Assembly: GCA_002482505.1 (NCBI GenBank)
Contig: DLGD01000008.1
Location: 1-38,343 of the forward strand
Length of the DNA: 38,343 bases
Source of the DNA: Christensenella sp. UBA7703
GTDB lineage: Bacteria > Bacillota > Clostridia > Christensenellales > CAG-138
Direction of reading: 5' to 3'
Each line of letters starts with the position of its first letter. The stretch's first letter is position 1. Under the pieces are notes generated by a model, which did no database searches, was not told the origin of the DNA, and was given only the letters and a program-made list of their open reading frames with translations. Position numbers and translations under genes: made by a program. Shown piece by piece: positions 8,999 to 16,954 of the stretch.

Positions 8999-10297
8999 TT
9001 ACTTAACCCATGCGGCGTCGTCCATCACGGGGATTGCCGTCGTGCAGATGTCGATGACGAAATCCCGCGCGGCGATTACGCGTTTGAGCTCCTTCTCTGC
9101 CAACTCGGAATAGGAGTGAATCTGCGTCGTGTCCGCAAGAGCAGGCACGACCTGGAAAAGATAGCTCTTGTTGATGGAACGATAGAAACAGAATGTCGGC
9201 ATATATTCCGCTGCTTTAAGTGTCGTTGTTCCGTCAAGCGCTTTTTCGATCGTGAGTTGGACATACAGGCCGTATTTTAGAATATCTAAGTCCTTTTTGT
9301 TGGACATGTTGGAGATGAAGTTGCCCATCGAATATACGACAAGCCCGGTATAAGAACCACCTTCGCGCTCCACCGTCATGTATTCGATGCTCTGCACAAC
9401 ATGCGGATGCGAACCGAGGATCACGTCCACGCCGGATTCGAAGAGCAGCTTTGCCGCTTCCCGCGTTCGCGCGTTTGCTCCCGTTTTGTGTTCCTTGTCC
9501 CAGTGCGGATAGGCGACGATGAAATCCGCGCCCGCCTCGCGCAGGGCCTTGATCTCCGCGACCAACCGATCCTGTTGGGAATAGAGCCGCGTGACGGCAT
9601 ACTGCGCCTCCTCGTCGGTCATGAGCCGCTCGTTTTTGTTGATGATCTCCGTCGGCGCGATAAAGCCGATCTTGATGCCCTTCACGTCAATGATCAGCGG
9701 CGTGTCCCGTTCCGCGTTGGAGCGCGCGGTGCCGGTGTGTGAAATGCCTTTTTCGTCCAGGATGTCCAGCGTGCGCAAGAGCCCCGGCATCCCGCGATCC
9801 AGCGCGTGGTTATTGCCCGTGCTGAGGAAATCGAACCCGATATCCTTGAGATTATCAATAATGACATCCGGCGCATTGAACGTATCCGCGCGCTCCTCCG
9901 GCCGTTTCTTGACCGAATATCCCGCGTCTTCTCCGGCGAGCGTACTTTCAAAATTGCCGCACATCAGGTCAACGGAACGAAATTGGTTGGCAACGCCTAG
10001 AAAACTGTTTGTGAAGTCATATGCGCCCGTCTCGGCATTGTATGCGCCTGTGAGCTCCGCCGGCATCATCATGATATCCCCGATGGCGCCGAGGGTGATC
10101 ACCGTTGGGGTGGGCTCCGGCGTCGGGGTGGGTTCCGGCGTGGGAACCTCGGTCGGTTGCGGGGTAGCGGAGGCGGTCGGGACGGGCGTTGTGGCTTGCG
10201 CGTCTACGCTCGGGCTCTCTTGCGTCGGGATGCAGCCCGCGAGCACCGTTAGGCTCATCAGCAGCGCCAGAATGCCGAAAGATAGTCGTTTTTTCAT
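8999..10297 (-). CDS. CapA-family lipoprotein
   Basis: A second CapA/PGA_cap protein (432 residues), this time a lipoprotein: the hydrophobic leader ends in the lipobox LAGC (Cys26). A linker made almost only of Thr, Pro, Glu and Val (TPEPTPTPEPT type) separates the lipid anchor from the catalytic fold. Motifs in order are IGDIMM, CGNFES, TGNNHALDRG, YPHWDKEH, GSHPHVVQS and YSMGNF, so the metal-binding residues of the CapA group look complete. The ATG at 10297 was chosen because AGGAG lies 5 nt before it; an upstream ATG overlaps that site. It lies 71 nt downstream of the leucine-rich-repeat lipoprotein gene and probably shares its transcript. Its role in wall polymer assembly or anchoring is inferred from family and neighbours. 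Confidence 0.88.
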   Translation of the reverse strand: MKKRLSFGILALLMSLTVLAGCIPTQESPSVDAQATTPVPTASATPQPTEVPTPEPTPTPEPTPTVITLGAIGDIMMMPAELTGAYNAETGAYDFTNSFLGVANQFRSVDLMCGNFESTLAGEDAGYSVKKRPEERADTFNAPDVIIDNLKDIGFDFLSTGNNHALDRGMPGLLRTLDILDEKGISHTGTARSNAERDTPLIIDVKGIKIGFIAPTEIINKNERLMTDEEAQYAVTRLYSQQDRLVAEIKALREAGADFIVAYPHWDKEHKTGANARTREAAKLLFESGVDVILGSHPHVVQSIEYMTVEREGGSYTGLVVYSMGNFISNMSNKKDLDILKYGLYVQLTIEKALDGTTTLKAAEYMPTFCFYRSINKSYLFQVVPALADTTQIHSYSELAEKELKRVIAARDFVIDICTTAIPVMDDAAWVK

Positions 10298-10368
10298 GAT
10301 TACTCCTGTCATTGGTCACAAAGGGGAAAACGGGAACGTCCGGGGTGAAGATCAATATCCTTTAGGCA

Positions 10369-11865
10369 TCAATCCGAAATCGGCAGATTAAAAAGTCCCT
10401 GCATCTCGCGGTAGAGGTCGTTGTCGCGCCAGCCGTCCGAGGTGGAGTGCGTGCCGATGCTGTTGATTACGGCGTTTGGCAACGTTGCGCGAAGGTCTGC
10501 CAGTTGTGTTTCGTCCAGCCCGCTGCGGATGATCCAGAGGCGCTGAAGCTGTGTCATCTGCTTGAGAATCGTATAGTCGGGGAACGTGCGCTTGCCGTCC
10601 GCGTCCTTGCCGTAGTTTGTGCTGCAATTGAGGTGTGTGAGTTTTTTGAGCGAGAGCAACGGCGACCAGTCCCCGATGAAGTTTTGGAAGATTTCCAGAT
10701 ACTCCAAGTCCGGGCAATACTTCAGGTCTTCGATGCTGGTGATGCGGTTCATCGCAAGGATTAAAAAGCGCAGTTTCGGCAGATATTGCAGCACGCTCAG
10801 GTCGGTGATACGGCTGCCGTGGCCGAGATCCAGCGCGATAAGGTCCGTGCAATATTTCAGCGGTTCGATGTCCTCGCTGGTGAAGTTGGTTTTGCCTTTG
10901 CCGACATAGGCGCCGCCTTCAAACGTTTTGCGGTTGCCTTTGGAGAAGGCTTTCACATCCGTGCGCATCTCCCAGCCGCCGACTTTGATGAGCCAGACGA
11001 ACTTCACGCTCGGATGCGCTGCAATCAGCGTTTCCATCTGCTCGTTGGTCAATCCGCAGTTGCACATCACAAGCTTCGTCAGGCTTGGCAGCAGCGCAAG
11101 CGTTTGCGAAACCGATTCCACGCTGTCGACGGGGATATTGCTGATGTCCGCTTCGGTTGCGGTGGAGTCGACGGAAACGCCGAAGAGGTCAATACTCCAG
11201 AGGAACTGGGTCTGCGGCAACGCGGTGGCGAGCGCCGCCATATCTTCGGGTGTGAGTTTTTGCCCGGTGAGGTCGACGGATTCCAATTTGACAAAACCAC
11301 TGAGTGCGGTTGCAAGCGCGCTTGGGTCCGGGATCGACGCGCTCTTGAGATCAAGCACGGTGGTCGAGGAAGGATAGCTTTGTCCCAGAACATCCACGCT
11401 CCAGCTGATTTCGCAATTGGGCAGCCCGGCGGCAGCCGCCTTGAGCGCTTCATAGTCCTGCATTGTCCCTGCGTCTACCTTCGCCAGCGCGGGAAAGAGC
11501 GAAAGGCGGGAGAGTTCCTCCGCCGTCGTGTCCGCAGGCAGGGTGAGTTCCGTGCTCGTGCTGTCAAAGCGTGCGCTGCCGAGCGGGATACTCCAGGTAA
11601 CTTCGCAGTTGGGCAACGCCGCGATAAGCGCCGCGACCGCGTCTGAAGAGAGGTCATTTCCGCGCAAATCAAGCGAGGTGAGCTGCGTTTGTGTATACAG
11701 CGCAGGCAGGTCTGCGTCGGTGAGACCTTTGTTGCTTTGGTCGAGCTGCGCTGCGGGTGCCATTGCCGCTGGCTGCTCTGCCGATTCTTTTGGGCTGGTG
11801 CAGCCGAAGAAACAGAAGAGAGAGAGGCAAGTAAGCGCCAGAGCAAGTGTTTTTTTCGGGGACAT
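10369..11865 (-). CDS. Leucine-rich-repeat surface lipoprotein
   Basis: A 498-residue exported protein with a lipoprotein signal (FFGC, Cys22). The C-terminal half (about 330-470) contains canonical bacterial leucine-rich repeats, such as LIALDLGHGSRITDLSVL and LRFLILAMNRITSIEDL. The N-terminal half holds four longer, degenerate units, each ending in a motif like LPNCEVTWSI; the conserved Trp is at 91, 155, 223 and 291, a period of 64-68 residues. Such proteins usually bind other proteins or glycans at the cell surface; no enzyme motif is visible. AAGGAG lies 6 nt before the ATG, a consensus promoter lies upstream, and the CapA lipoprotein gene follows. A role in host or cell-cell binding is possible but not shown. 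Confidence 0.85.
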   Translation of the reverse strand: MSPKKTLALALTCLSLFCFFGCTSPKESAEQPAAMAPAAQLDQSNKGLTDADLPALYTQTQLTSLDLRGNDLSSDAVAALIAALPNCEVTWSIPLGSARFDSTSTELTLPADTTAEELSRLSLFPALAKVDAGTMQDYEALKAAAAGLPNCEISWSVDVLGQSYPSSTTVLDLKSASIPDPSALATALSGFVKLESVDLTGQKLTPEDMAALATALPQTQFLWSIDLFGVSVDSTATEADISNIPVDSVESVSQTLALLPSLTKLVMCNCGLTNEQMETLIAAHPSVKFVWLIKVGGWEMRTDVKAFSKGNRKTFEGGAYVGKGKTNFTSEDIEPLKYCTDLIALDLGHGSRITDLSVLQYLPKLRFLILAMNRITSIEDLKYCPDLEYLEIFQNFIGDWSPLLSLKKLTHLNCSTNYGKDADGKRTFPDYTILKQMTQLQRLWIIRSGLDETQLADLRATLPNAVINSIGTHSTSDGWRDNDLYREMQGLFNLPISD

Positions 11866-11890
11866 TGCGTTCTCCTTTCCGGTGCGCGCC

Positions 11891-11899
11891 GGGGGGGGG
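11891..11899. repeat. Homopolymer of nine G (C on the transcribed strand)
   Basis: A G9 tract lies in the untranslated leader of the leucine-rich-repeat lipoprotein gene, between its -10 box and its ribosome binding site. Such tracts can slip in length; a sequencing error in the count is also possible. Confidence 0.7.
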
Positions 11900-11919
11900 C
11901 TGGATAAGAAATTATATAA

Positions 11920-11948
11920 ATTATAGTTGAAACGGGGGTTTAATTCAA
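11920..11948 (-). promoter_or_regulatory. Sigma-A promoter of the LRR lipoprotein - CapA lipoprotein genes
   Basis: On the minus strand, TTGAAT (11948-11943), 17-bp spacer, TATAAT (11925-11920). The predicted leader of about 45 nt carries a run of nine C. Confidence 0.75.
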
Positions 11949-11990
11949 TCTCTCTCGCGTGACGTGCCGCTGCAAAATGGAGAGCAACGC

Positions 11991-12056
11991 ATGAAGAAAA
12001 GACGGCGAGGCATTGCTCCGGTGGATTTTATGTTATCAAACATTGCGTCATTATAG
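11991..12056 (+). CDS. Possible 21-codon small ORF
   Basis: An ATG at 11991 sits 6 nt after GGAGAG (11979-11984) and opens a 21-codon frame beginning MKKRRRG, ending at TAG 12054-12056. A second site (AGGAG, about 12055-12059) follows at once, without a normal start codon in range. It may be a basic peptide, a leader peptide or a remnant of a decayed gene in the spacer between divergent genes. I do not recognise it. Confidence 0.2.
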   Translation: MKKRRRGIAPVDFMLSNIASL

Positions 12057-12150
12057 GAGAAATCATATCAAAGAACGCGAGCGCATCAAAGGCAATGGAA
12101 GAGGGTTCCGGCTTTGTTCACCCGAAATTCACCGCACGGTTACATTCACT

Positions 12151-12180
12151 TTGACTTTGCAGACTTGTGTTGTGTATACT
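12151..12180 (+). promoter_or_regulatory. Promoter of the second NAGPA fusion gene, suggesting a leaderless mRNA
   Basis: TTGACT (12151-12156), 18-bp spacer, TATACT (12175-12180). The expected transcription start, about seven bases after the -10 box, coincides with the ATG at 12187, and no Shine-Dalgarno sequence is visible before either possible start codon. Confidence 0.65.
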
Positions 12181-12186
12181 AGAACC

Positions 12187-14727
12187 ATGTTTATTCAAAT
12201 GATAAAAACGAAGAGTTTGAGCCGGATTGCAGCGGCGCTGACCGTGTTTGCGCTGCTGTTTTCGGGGGTTGTACCCTTTTCCGGCGCGCGGGCGGAATCG
12301 GCAGAGATTCAGACCCAACAAGTAGGAACGGTGACTGCAGAGTGCACCGTAACCCTGCCGGACGAACTGTCCGGCAAGGAATACCGCATCGTCGACGGGC
12401 TTGTGGAGAGCTATCAGAGCTTCAAACCCGGCCAGTCGGTACAGGTAGGCTTAGCGGATGGCGCACAGGGGCTGTATCTGGAATGGTTCACGCCCACGAG
12501 CCAGTATACCGTGACACAGTTTGACCAAAGCGGAGCAACGCTGGGCGAAGACGCGGCATCCCCGTTTCTCAACGCATATTTTCCGCTCAAGGAAGGCGCG
12601 GTAAAAGCCGTGGTCAACTTCACGGGAGTGGGGTCACTTTCCACGCTTGCGGTCTATGGTGCGGGGGAATTGCCCGCCGATGTGCAGTTTTGGAAAACAC
12701 CTTCCGCTGCGGATCTGCTCGTGGTTGCTTCTAGTCCGAAGACCGCGTTGGACGAGTTCTTTGGCGTGATTGCAACCTATGGCGCCAACCACGACATCCC
12801 GACCACGCTGGTGGTCATGTCGCCCGGCACGCGCAGCGCGCAGCAGGAGCTGCTCAGCGCGCTCTGGTACGCGGGCTTTGACCAATATCCCGCATTTGGC
12901 GCGTTTACCAGCGTGAACGAGAAGCTCTATAAGATGGTGAAAAACGACTGGGGCAGAAAGCCCACATTGTCGTTTATCACGGAACAAATCGCCTCGCTGC
13001 ATCCGAAGGTGCTTGTGACCCATATCGATGACGAGACCGCGCCGGACGGAGCCGCCCAGTTTACGGGTGAGTACAGCCTCCGCGCCGCGGAAGAAAACGG
13101 CGTGCAGAAGATCTATCTTGCTTCTGCTGCCGGTGGAACCACGCTGGACTACAGCGCGCCGCTCAACGGCATCTATGGCAAGAGCGTGCAGGAACTTGCG
13201 ACGGATGTGTTCGCGTTTTGCACCTCGCGCCATGCTTACGAAACCGCGCTGACGCTCTCTTCCGCGTTCCTGCTCAAGGAAAGTACGGTTGGAGACGACA
13301 GCACGGGCGGCAATCTCTTTGAAAACATCGATACCGCACAGCTCGGCGGCTACGTAGACCCGACCCCGACTCCGCAACCAACGCCGGAACCCACAGCCGT
13401 GCCCGTTGAGGAGCCGCAGGAACCGGCATCGAACCAACCGGACGCGACGGGCGAAACGCAGGACGCGGCTCTGCCGCAGAGTCTATCTAAGCTGGCGCAG
13501 CTTGGAGAATCGCAAACCGTCCTGCTCGGTATCGCAATCGGCGGCGGCGTGCTGACGCTGATTTTGCTCTTTACGGTGGGTCTGCGCAAGCGGCGTGGCA
13601 GGATTCGCGGCGGCGCGGTTGTGCTCTCGCTTCTCCCGCTGGTATTGGGTCTTCTTGCTTCCGGTGCGCTGAACTACCTGAGCAAGAAGGAGATCGCGGA
13701 GTTTGCCCCCGCTGCAACGCCCGCGCCAACCGAGGCGGCCACGCCGGAACCTTCCGCCACGCCGGAGCCCTCAGCCGAACCGGAGGCACAGACGCAAGGC
13801 GAAGCCGAAGCAGATGCGCAGGAAGTTGCGGCATCTGCAAGCGATGAGTTTTATCGTCAGGCAAGCGACCCCGCAGAGGTGATCGTCTCCGATGAGGAAA
13901 AAGGACACTGGGAATATCGCACGGATACGCTCTCGATTATGATCGACCGCGTGAATTCGGAATACACCAACTATGGCGGAAAGACATTCCCGCTGGTCTA
14001 CTTCGTGGCGCATATCCGTATGCGGGATATCAACGCGTTTCGCACTGTACAGGCGGCGGACAACCGTAACGGCGCGGGTGCAATCAAACCCTGGATTCTT
14101 GCGCGACGCAACAAAGCCGTGCTGATGATTACAGGAGACAATCTCGTCGAGAGCGACACGCAATATAAGAGCATCCTTATCCGCGACGGAAAGGTGTTTT
14201 TAGACAGCGCGAAGAACGACTTCATGGCGATGTATCCGGATATGACGATGCGCATCTTCTCGCCCAAGGAGACGAATGCGTCGGAGCTCCTGATGGACGG
14301 CGTACGCGAGGCGTTCTCCTTTGCGCCGATGATGATTCGCGATGGCGTTCTGACCACGGTGGACATCGACCATACGCCGCGCATCGGCAACGAAACCAAC
14401 CCGCGCACGGGACTCGGCATGATTGAACCCGGACACTTTGTCGCGATCGTTGTGGACGGACGACAGAAGGACTACAGCTACGGCATGCGCCTCTCCGCCT
14501 TTGCCGATCTGTTCGTGAAGGAAGGCTGTACGCAGGCATATAACCTTGACGGCGGCGTTTCCACCTGCATGCTCTTTATGGGCGAGCAGCTCAACCGGCA
14601 CGGTAACAAGCGTGTCGGCACGATTGAGGACACCTATCAGCGCAGGATTCCGGATGGTCTCGTCTGGGGCTATTCGGACACGGTGCCGGGCGAGGACGAC
14701 CCGATCTACCACCGTGGTGAAGGTTAA
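12187..14727 (+). CDS. Second exported beta-sandwich / degenerate PIG-L / phosphodiester glycosidase (NAGPA-like) fusion
   Basis: A paralogue (846 residues) of the protein at 3.8-6.3 kb, with the same order of parts. The signal peptide ends ARA at 36. A beta-sandwich spans about 50-160. The PIG-L-like region (about 175-305) is even more decayed: the zinc motif position reads ASSPKTALDE and the later His is absent. Then come a Pro/Thr linker (about 390-420), two transmembrane helices (444-466 and 475-497) with an Arg-rich cytoplasmic loop, a second Pro/Glu linker, and a C-terminal NAGPA-like domain. That domain has NPRTGLG (738-744), DGR (757-759) and NLDGGVS (786-792). The start at 12187 is chosen from the promoter position; ATG 12199 is an alternative. 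The gene is followed by a terminator and then by the nag operon. A sugar-phosphodiester cleaving role is inferred from the family. Confidence 0.84.
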   Translation: MFIQMIKTKSLSRIAAALTVFALLFSGVVPFSGARAESAEIQTQQVGTVTAECTVTLPDELSGKEYRIVDGLVESYQSFKPGQSVQVGLADGAQGLYLEWFTPTSQYTVTQFDQSGATLGEDAASPFLNAYFPLKEGAVKAVVNFTGVGSLSTLAVYGAGELPADVQFWKTPSAADLLVVASSPKTALDEFFGVIATYGANHDIPTTLVVMSPGTRSAQQELLSALWYAGFDQYPAFGAFTSVNEKLYKMVKNDWGRKPTLSFITEQIASLHPKVLVTHIDDETAPDGAAQFTGEYSLRAAEENGVQKIYLASAAGGTTLDYSAPLNGIYGKSVQELATDVFAFCTSRHAYETALTLSSAFLLKESTVGDDSTGGNLFENIDTAQLGGYVDPTPTPQPTPEPTAVPVEEPQEPASNQPDATGETQDAALPQSLSKLAQLGESQTVLLGIAIGGGVLTLILLFTVGLRKRRGRIRGGAVVLSLLPLVLGLLASGALNYLSKKEIAEFAPAATPAPTEAATPEPSATPEPSAEPEAQTQGEAEADAQEVAASASDEFYRQASDPAEVIVSDEEKGHWEYRTDTLSIMIDRVNSEYTNYGGKTFPLVYFVAHIRMRDINAFRTVQAADNRNGAGAIKPWILARRNKAVLMITGDNLVESDTQYKSILIRDGKVFLDSAKNDFMAMYPDMTMRIFSPKETNASELLMDGVREAFSFAPMMIRDGVLTTVDIDHTPRIGNETNPRTGLGMIEPGHFVAIVVDGRQKDYSYGMRLSAFADLFVKEGCTQAYNLDGGVSTCMLFMGEQLNRHGNKRVGTIEDTYQRRIPDGLVWGYSDTVPGEDDPIYHRGEG

Positions 14728-14746
14728 GACATCCATTTCATCCACA

Positions 14747-14778
14747 AAACGGCTTGCAATGCTTTGCAGGCCGTTTTT
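14747..14778 (+). terminator. Intrinsic terminator of the second NAGPA fusion gene
   Basis: Stem of 13 pairs with one G-U (14747-14759 with 14764-14776), four-base loop, then a T run. It isolates the fusion gene from the nag operon. Confidence 0.85.
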
Positions 14779-14850
14779 ATTTCGCTTACTTGGAAAGGCT
14801 TGCGGTTGGTTGTTGTTTTTTGCATCTGGACGGTGTGTTTGTGCGTGGTG

Positions 14851-14880
14851 TTGCGGGCTGTGATGAAACCGATGTATAAT
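14851..14880 (+). promoter_or_regulatory. Probable promoter of the nag operon
   Basis: TTGCGG (14851-14856), 18-bp spacer, perfect TATAAT (14875-14880), giving a leader of about 205 nt before nagA. TGTAACA motifs at 14886-14892 and 14953-14959 lie at and just after the predicted start point, where a repressor could act. Confidence 0.6.
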
Positions 14881-14885
14881 ATGTC

Positions 14886-14961
14886 TGTAACAATTCGTGA
14901 AATTTCCACAGAACTAAGCAGAAAAACGAAGCATGGCAATTTCGATTATGTTTGTAACAAA
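14886..14961 (+). promoter_or_regulatory. Paired TGTAACAA motifs in the nagA leader (candidate operator)
   Basis: CTGTAACAATT begins at 14885 and TTTGTAACAAA, a perfect palindrome around a central A, lies at 14951-14961. The same core recurs upstream of the surface-protein gene near 34.8 kb. Regulatory use is inferred. The rest of the leader up to nagA shows nothing else I recognise. Confidence 0.35.
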
Positions 14962-15091
14962 TTAAACTGCGATGCACGCGGTTGCTTGCGTTTTTTCTGC
15001 CCCGGAAGCATAGTAGAGTTGTCGTGATAACGATAGGATTCCTGTTCACAAGAACGATTGTAATACTTGATCAGCGACGGAGGGAAAGACG

Positions 15092-16231
15092 ATGGTGTAT
15101 CAAAACGCAATGGTGTTTGGACCCGATTTCCGCTTTCACAAAGGCGGTTTCGCGGTGGAAAACGCTCGCTTTTCGCGTGTGCTTACCGTTGAGGAAGGCG
15201 AGGGGATCGACCTAGCCGGTGCCTACGTCGTGCCGGGGTTCATCGACGTGCATAACCATGGCAACTCCGGCAAAGATTTTTCGGACGGGGATTATGAAGG
15301 TCTCAAAACCCTCGCGCGGTATCTGGCGAAAAACGGCATTACGTCCTTTGCGCCCGCTTCCGTGACGCTGCCGGAAGACCAGCTCAAAACAGCCTATCAA
15401 ACAGGCGCGCGCTTTGCCAAAGAAGCGCCGGCGGGCTGCGCCGTGCTGCGCGGGATTCATATGGAAGGCCCCTTTTTCTCCGAGAAGAAAAAGGGCGCGC
15501 AGAACGGAGCCTATCTGCAAAACCCGAACGTGGAGATGTTCCTTCGGCTCAACGAGGCCGCCGAGGGGCTCATCAAGATTGCCGACGTCGCGCCGGAACT
15601 GCCGGGCGCGATTCCCTATATCGAGCACGTGAGCAAAATCTGCACGGTTTCGATTGCGCACACGGACGCGAACTATGAGCAGGCGAAGGCCGCAATTGCG
15701 GCGGGCGCTTCCCATATCACACATCTCTTCAACGCGATGCCGTCGTTTCTGCATCGCGCGCCCGGCGTGGTCGGCGCGGCGGCCGAGTCGCCCTGGGTGA
15801 TTGCGGAGTTGATTTGCGACGGGCAGCATGTCCACGAAAGCGTTGTGCGCGCCGCGTTCTCCATGTTCGGCGCCTCTCGCCTCTGCCTAATCAGCGACGC
15901 GCTCTCCTGCTGCGGCATGCCGAAGGGCGAATACATGCTCGGCGGGCAAAAGATTTTGCTCGACGGCACGGTCGCTCATCTGGCCGACGCGCCTGATACG
16001 CTTGCGGGCTCCGCTAACAATCTCTTTGGCATTTTCCGCGCGGCGCTCTCGTTCGGCATTCCCGCCGAGGCAGCCGTGCGTATGGCGAGCGAAACGCCTG
16101 CACGCGCACTCGGCGTGGACGATGAGGTTGGTTCCATTGCAAACGGCAAACGCGCCGACTTCCTTGTACTCAATGGCGACTTTTCGCTCAGCCGAGTCTT
16201 CCTCGCGGGCAGCGAACTCATGGAGAACTGA
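15092..16231 (+). CDS. nagA: N-acetylglucosamine-6-phosphate deacetylase
   Basis: An amidohydrolase of 379 residues that removes the acetyl group from GlcNAc-6-phosphate in the cytoplasm, giving glucosamine-6-phosphate for NagB. Family motifs are clear: GFIDVHNHGNSGKDFSD (metal site and substrate loop), GIHMEGPFFSEKKKGAQN with the metal-binding Glu, AHTDANYEQ, THLFNAMPSFLHRAPG, and ISDALSCCGMPKGEY with the catalytic Asp. GSIANGKRADFLVLNGDF near the end is the usual beta-sandwich return. Length matches known NagA. GGAGGG lies 7 nt before the ATG. It is the first gene of an operon with a CBM9-like gene (3 nt gap), nagB and a ROK gene, and has its own long leader. The assignment is firm. Confidence 0.95.
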   Translation: MVYQNAMVFGPDFRFHKGGFAVENARFSRVLTVEEGEGIDLAGAYVVPGFIDVHNHGNSGKDFSDGDYEGLKTLARYLAKNGITSFAPASVTLPEDQLKTAYQTGARFAKEAPAGCAVLRGIHMEGPFFSEKKKGAQNGAYLQNPNVEMFLRLNEAAEGLIKIADVAPELPGAIPYIEHVSKICTVSIAHTDANYEQAKAAIAAGASHITHLFNAMPSFLHRAPGVVGAAAESPWVIAELICDGQHVHESVVRAAFSMFGASRLCLISDALSCCGMPKGEYMLGGQKILLDGTVAHLADAPDTLAGSANNLFGIFRAALSFGIPAEAAVRMASETPARALGVDDEVGSIANGKRADFLVLNGDFSLSRVFLAGSELMEN

Positions 16232-16234
16232 GCC

Positions 16235-16867
16235 GTGGATACAAAGCCGATCTATCACATCGCGACGATTTTACCCGGACAAGCGCATACGGGCGAACGT
16301 TTTGAGATTTTGCACGACCGTCCGGAGGGGGCTGCCTCTCCGCAAACGCGGGGACAGCTGGTCTATCTGCCCGGTGAGGGGTTGGAGGTTTCGATGGTTT
16401 GCCGTGAGGAGAACCCGCGCGCAATCTATCACAACCCCAACGATCCCGTGCACACGGACAGCTGCATGGAAGCGTTTCTCGATTGTTTTTCCGACCTGCC
16501 GCAGTACGGCTACATCGGGCTGGAGATGAACGCAAACGGCGCCTGCCACTGCTCCTTTGGCACCGATCGGTATTCGCGCAGTTATGTGCTCAAGCGCGGG
16601 CTGCCGCACCCAGAAGTCACGATAGAATGCTTTATTGAAAACGGCGAACACTTCTGGCGGGCGACGTGCCTGCTCAACACCGCACTGCTGAGCGCGCTTT
16701 ATGAGCGGGACTGCAGCTTTGCACCGGGGCACCGCATGCGCGGGAATTTCTATAAATGCGGCGACCATACGGCAAGCCCACACTGGGGCAGTTGGTCGCC
16801 CGTGGAGAAGGTGGATTTTCACGTTCCGCATCTCTTCGGGGAACTGATTGTCGTTTCGAACGATTGA
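16235..16867 (+). CDS. CBM9-like carbohydrate-binding protein (DOMON-like)
   Basis: A 210-residue protein resembling the family 9-like carbohydrate-binding proteins: a beta-sandwich with FLDCFSDLPQYGYIGLEMNANGA in the middle (MEAFLD, GYIGLEMNANG) and RGNFYKCGDHTASPHWGSW near the C-terminus, followed by FHVPHLFGEL. The start is GTG at 16235, three bases after the nagA stop, with GGAG at 16222-16225. No signal peptide is present, so it should be cytoplasmic. It probably binds a sugar or glycoside, and its place between nagA and nagB hints at an amino sugar, but no catalytic role can be claimed. Single-domain members of this family are often encoded near sugar-use genes. Confidence 0.8.
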   Translation: MDTKPIYHIATILPGQAHTGERFEILHDRPEGAASPQTRGQLVYLPGEGLEVSMVCREENPRAIYHNPNDPVHTDSCMEAFLDCFSDLPQYGYIGLEMNANGACHCSFGTDRYSRSYVLKRGLPHPEVTIECFIENGEHFWRATCLLNTALLSALYERDCSFAPGHRMRGNFYKCGDHTASPHWGSWSPVEKVDFHVPHLFGELIVVSND

Positions 16868-16954
16868 AACCCCAAACAGACAATAGAAGACGAATTTGAA
16901 TGATGGAATAGCAATTAGAAGATACAAGACAAAAAAGACAAAGGAATAACTGAC

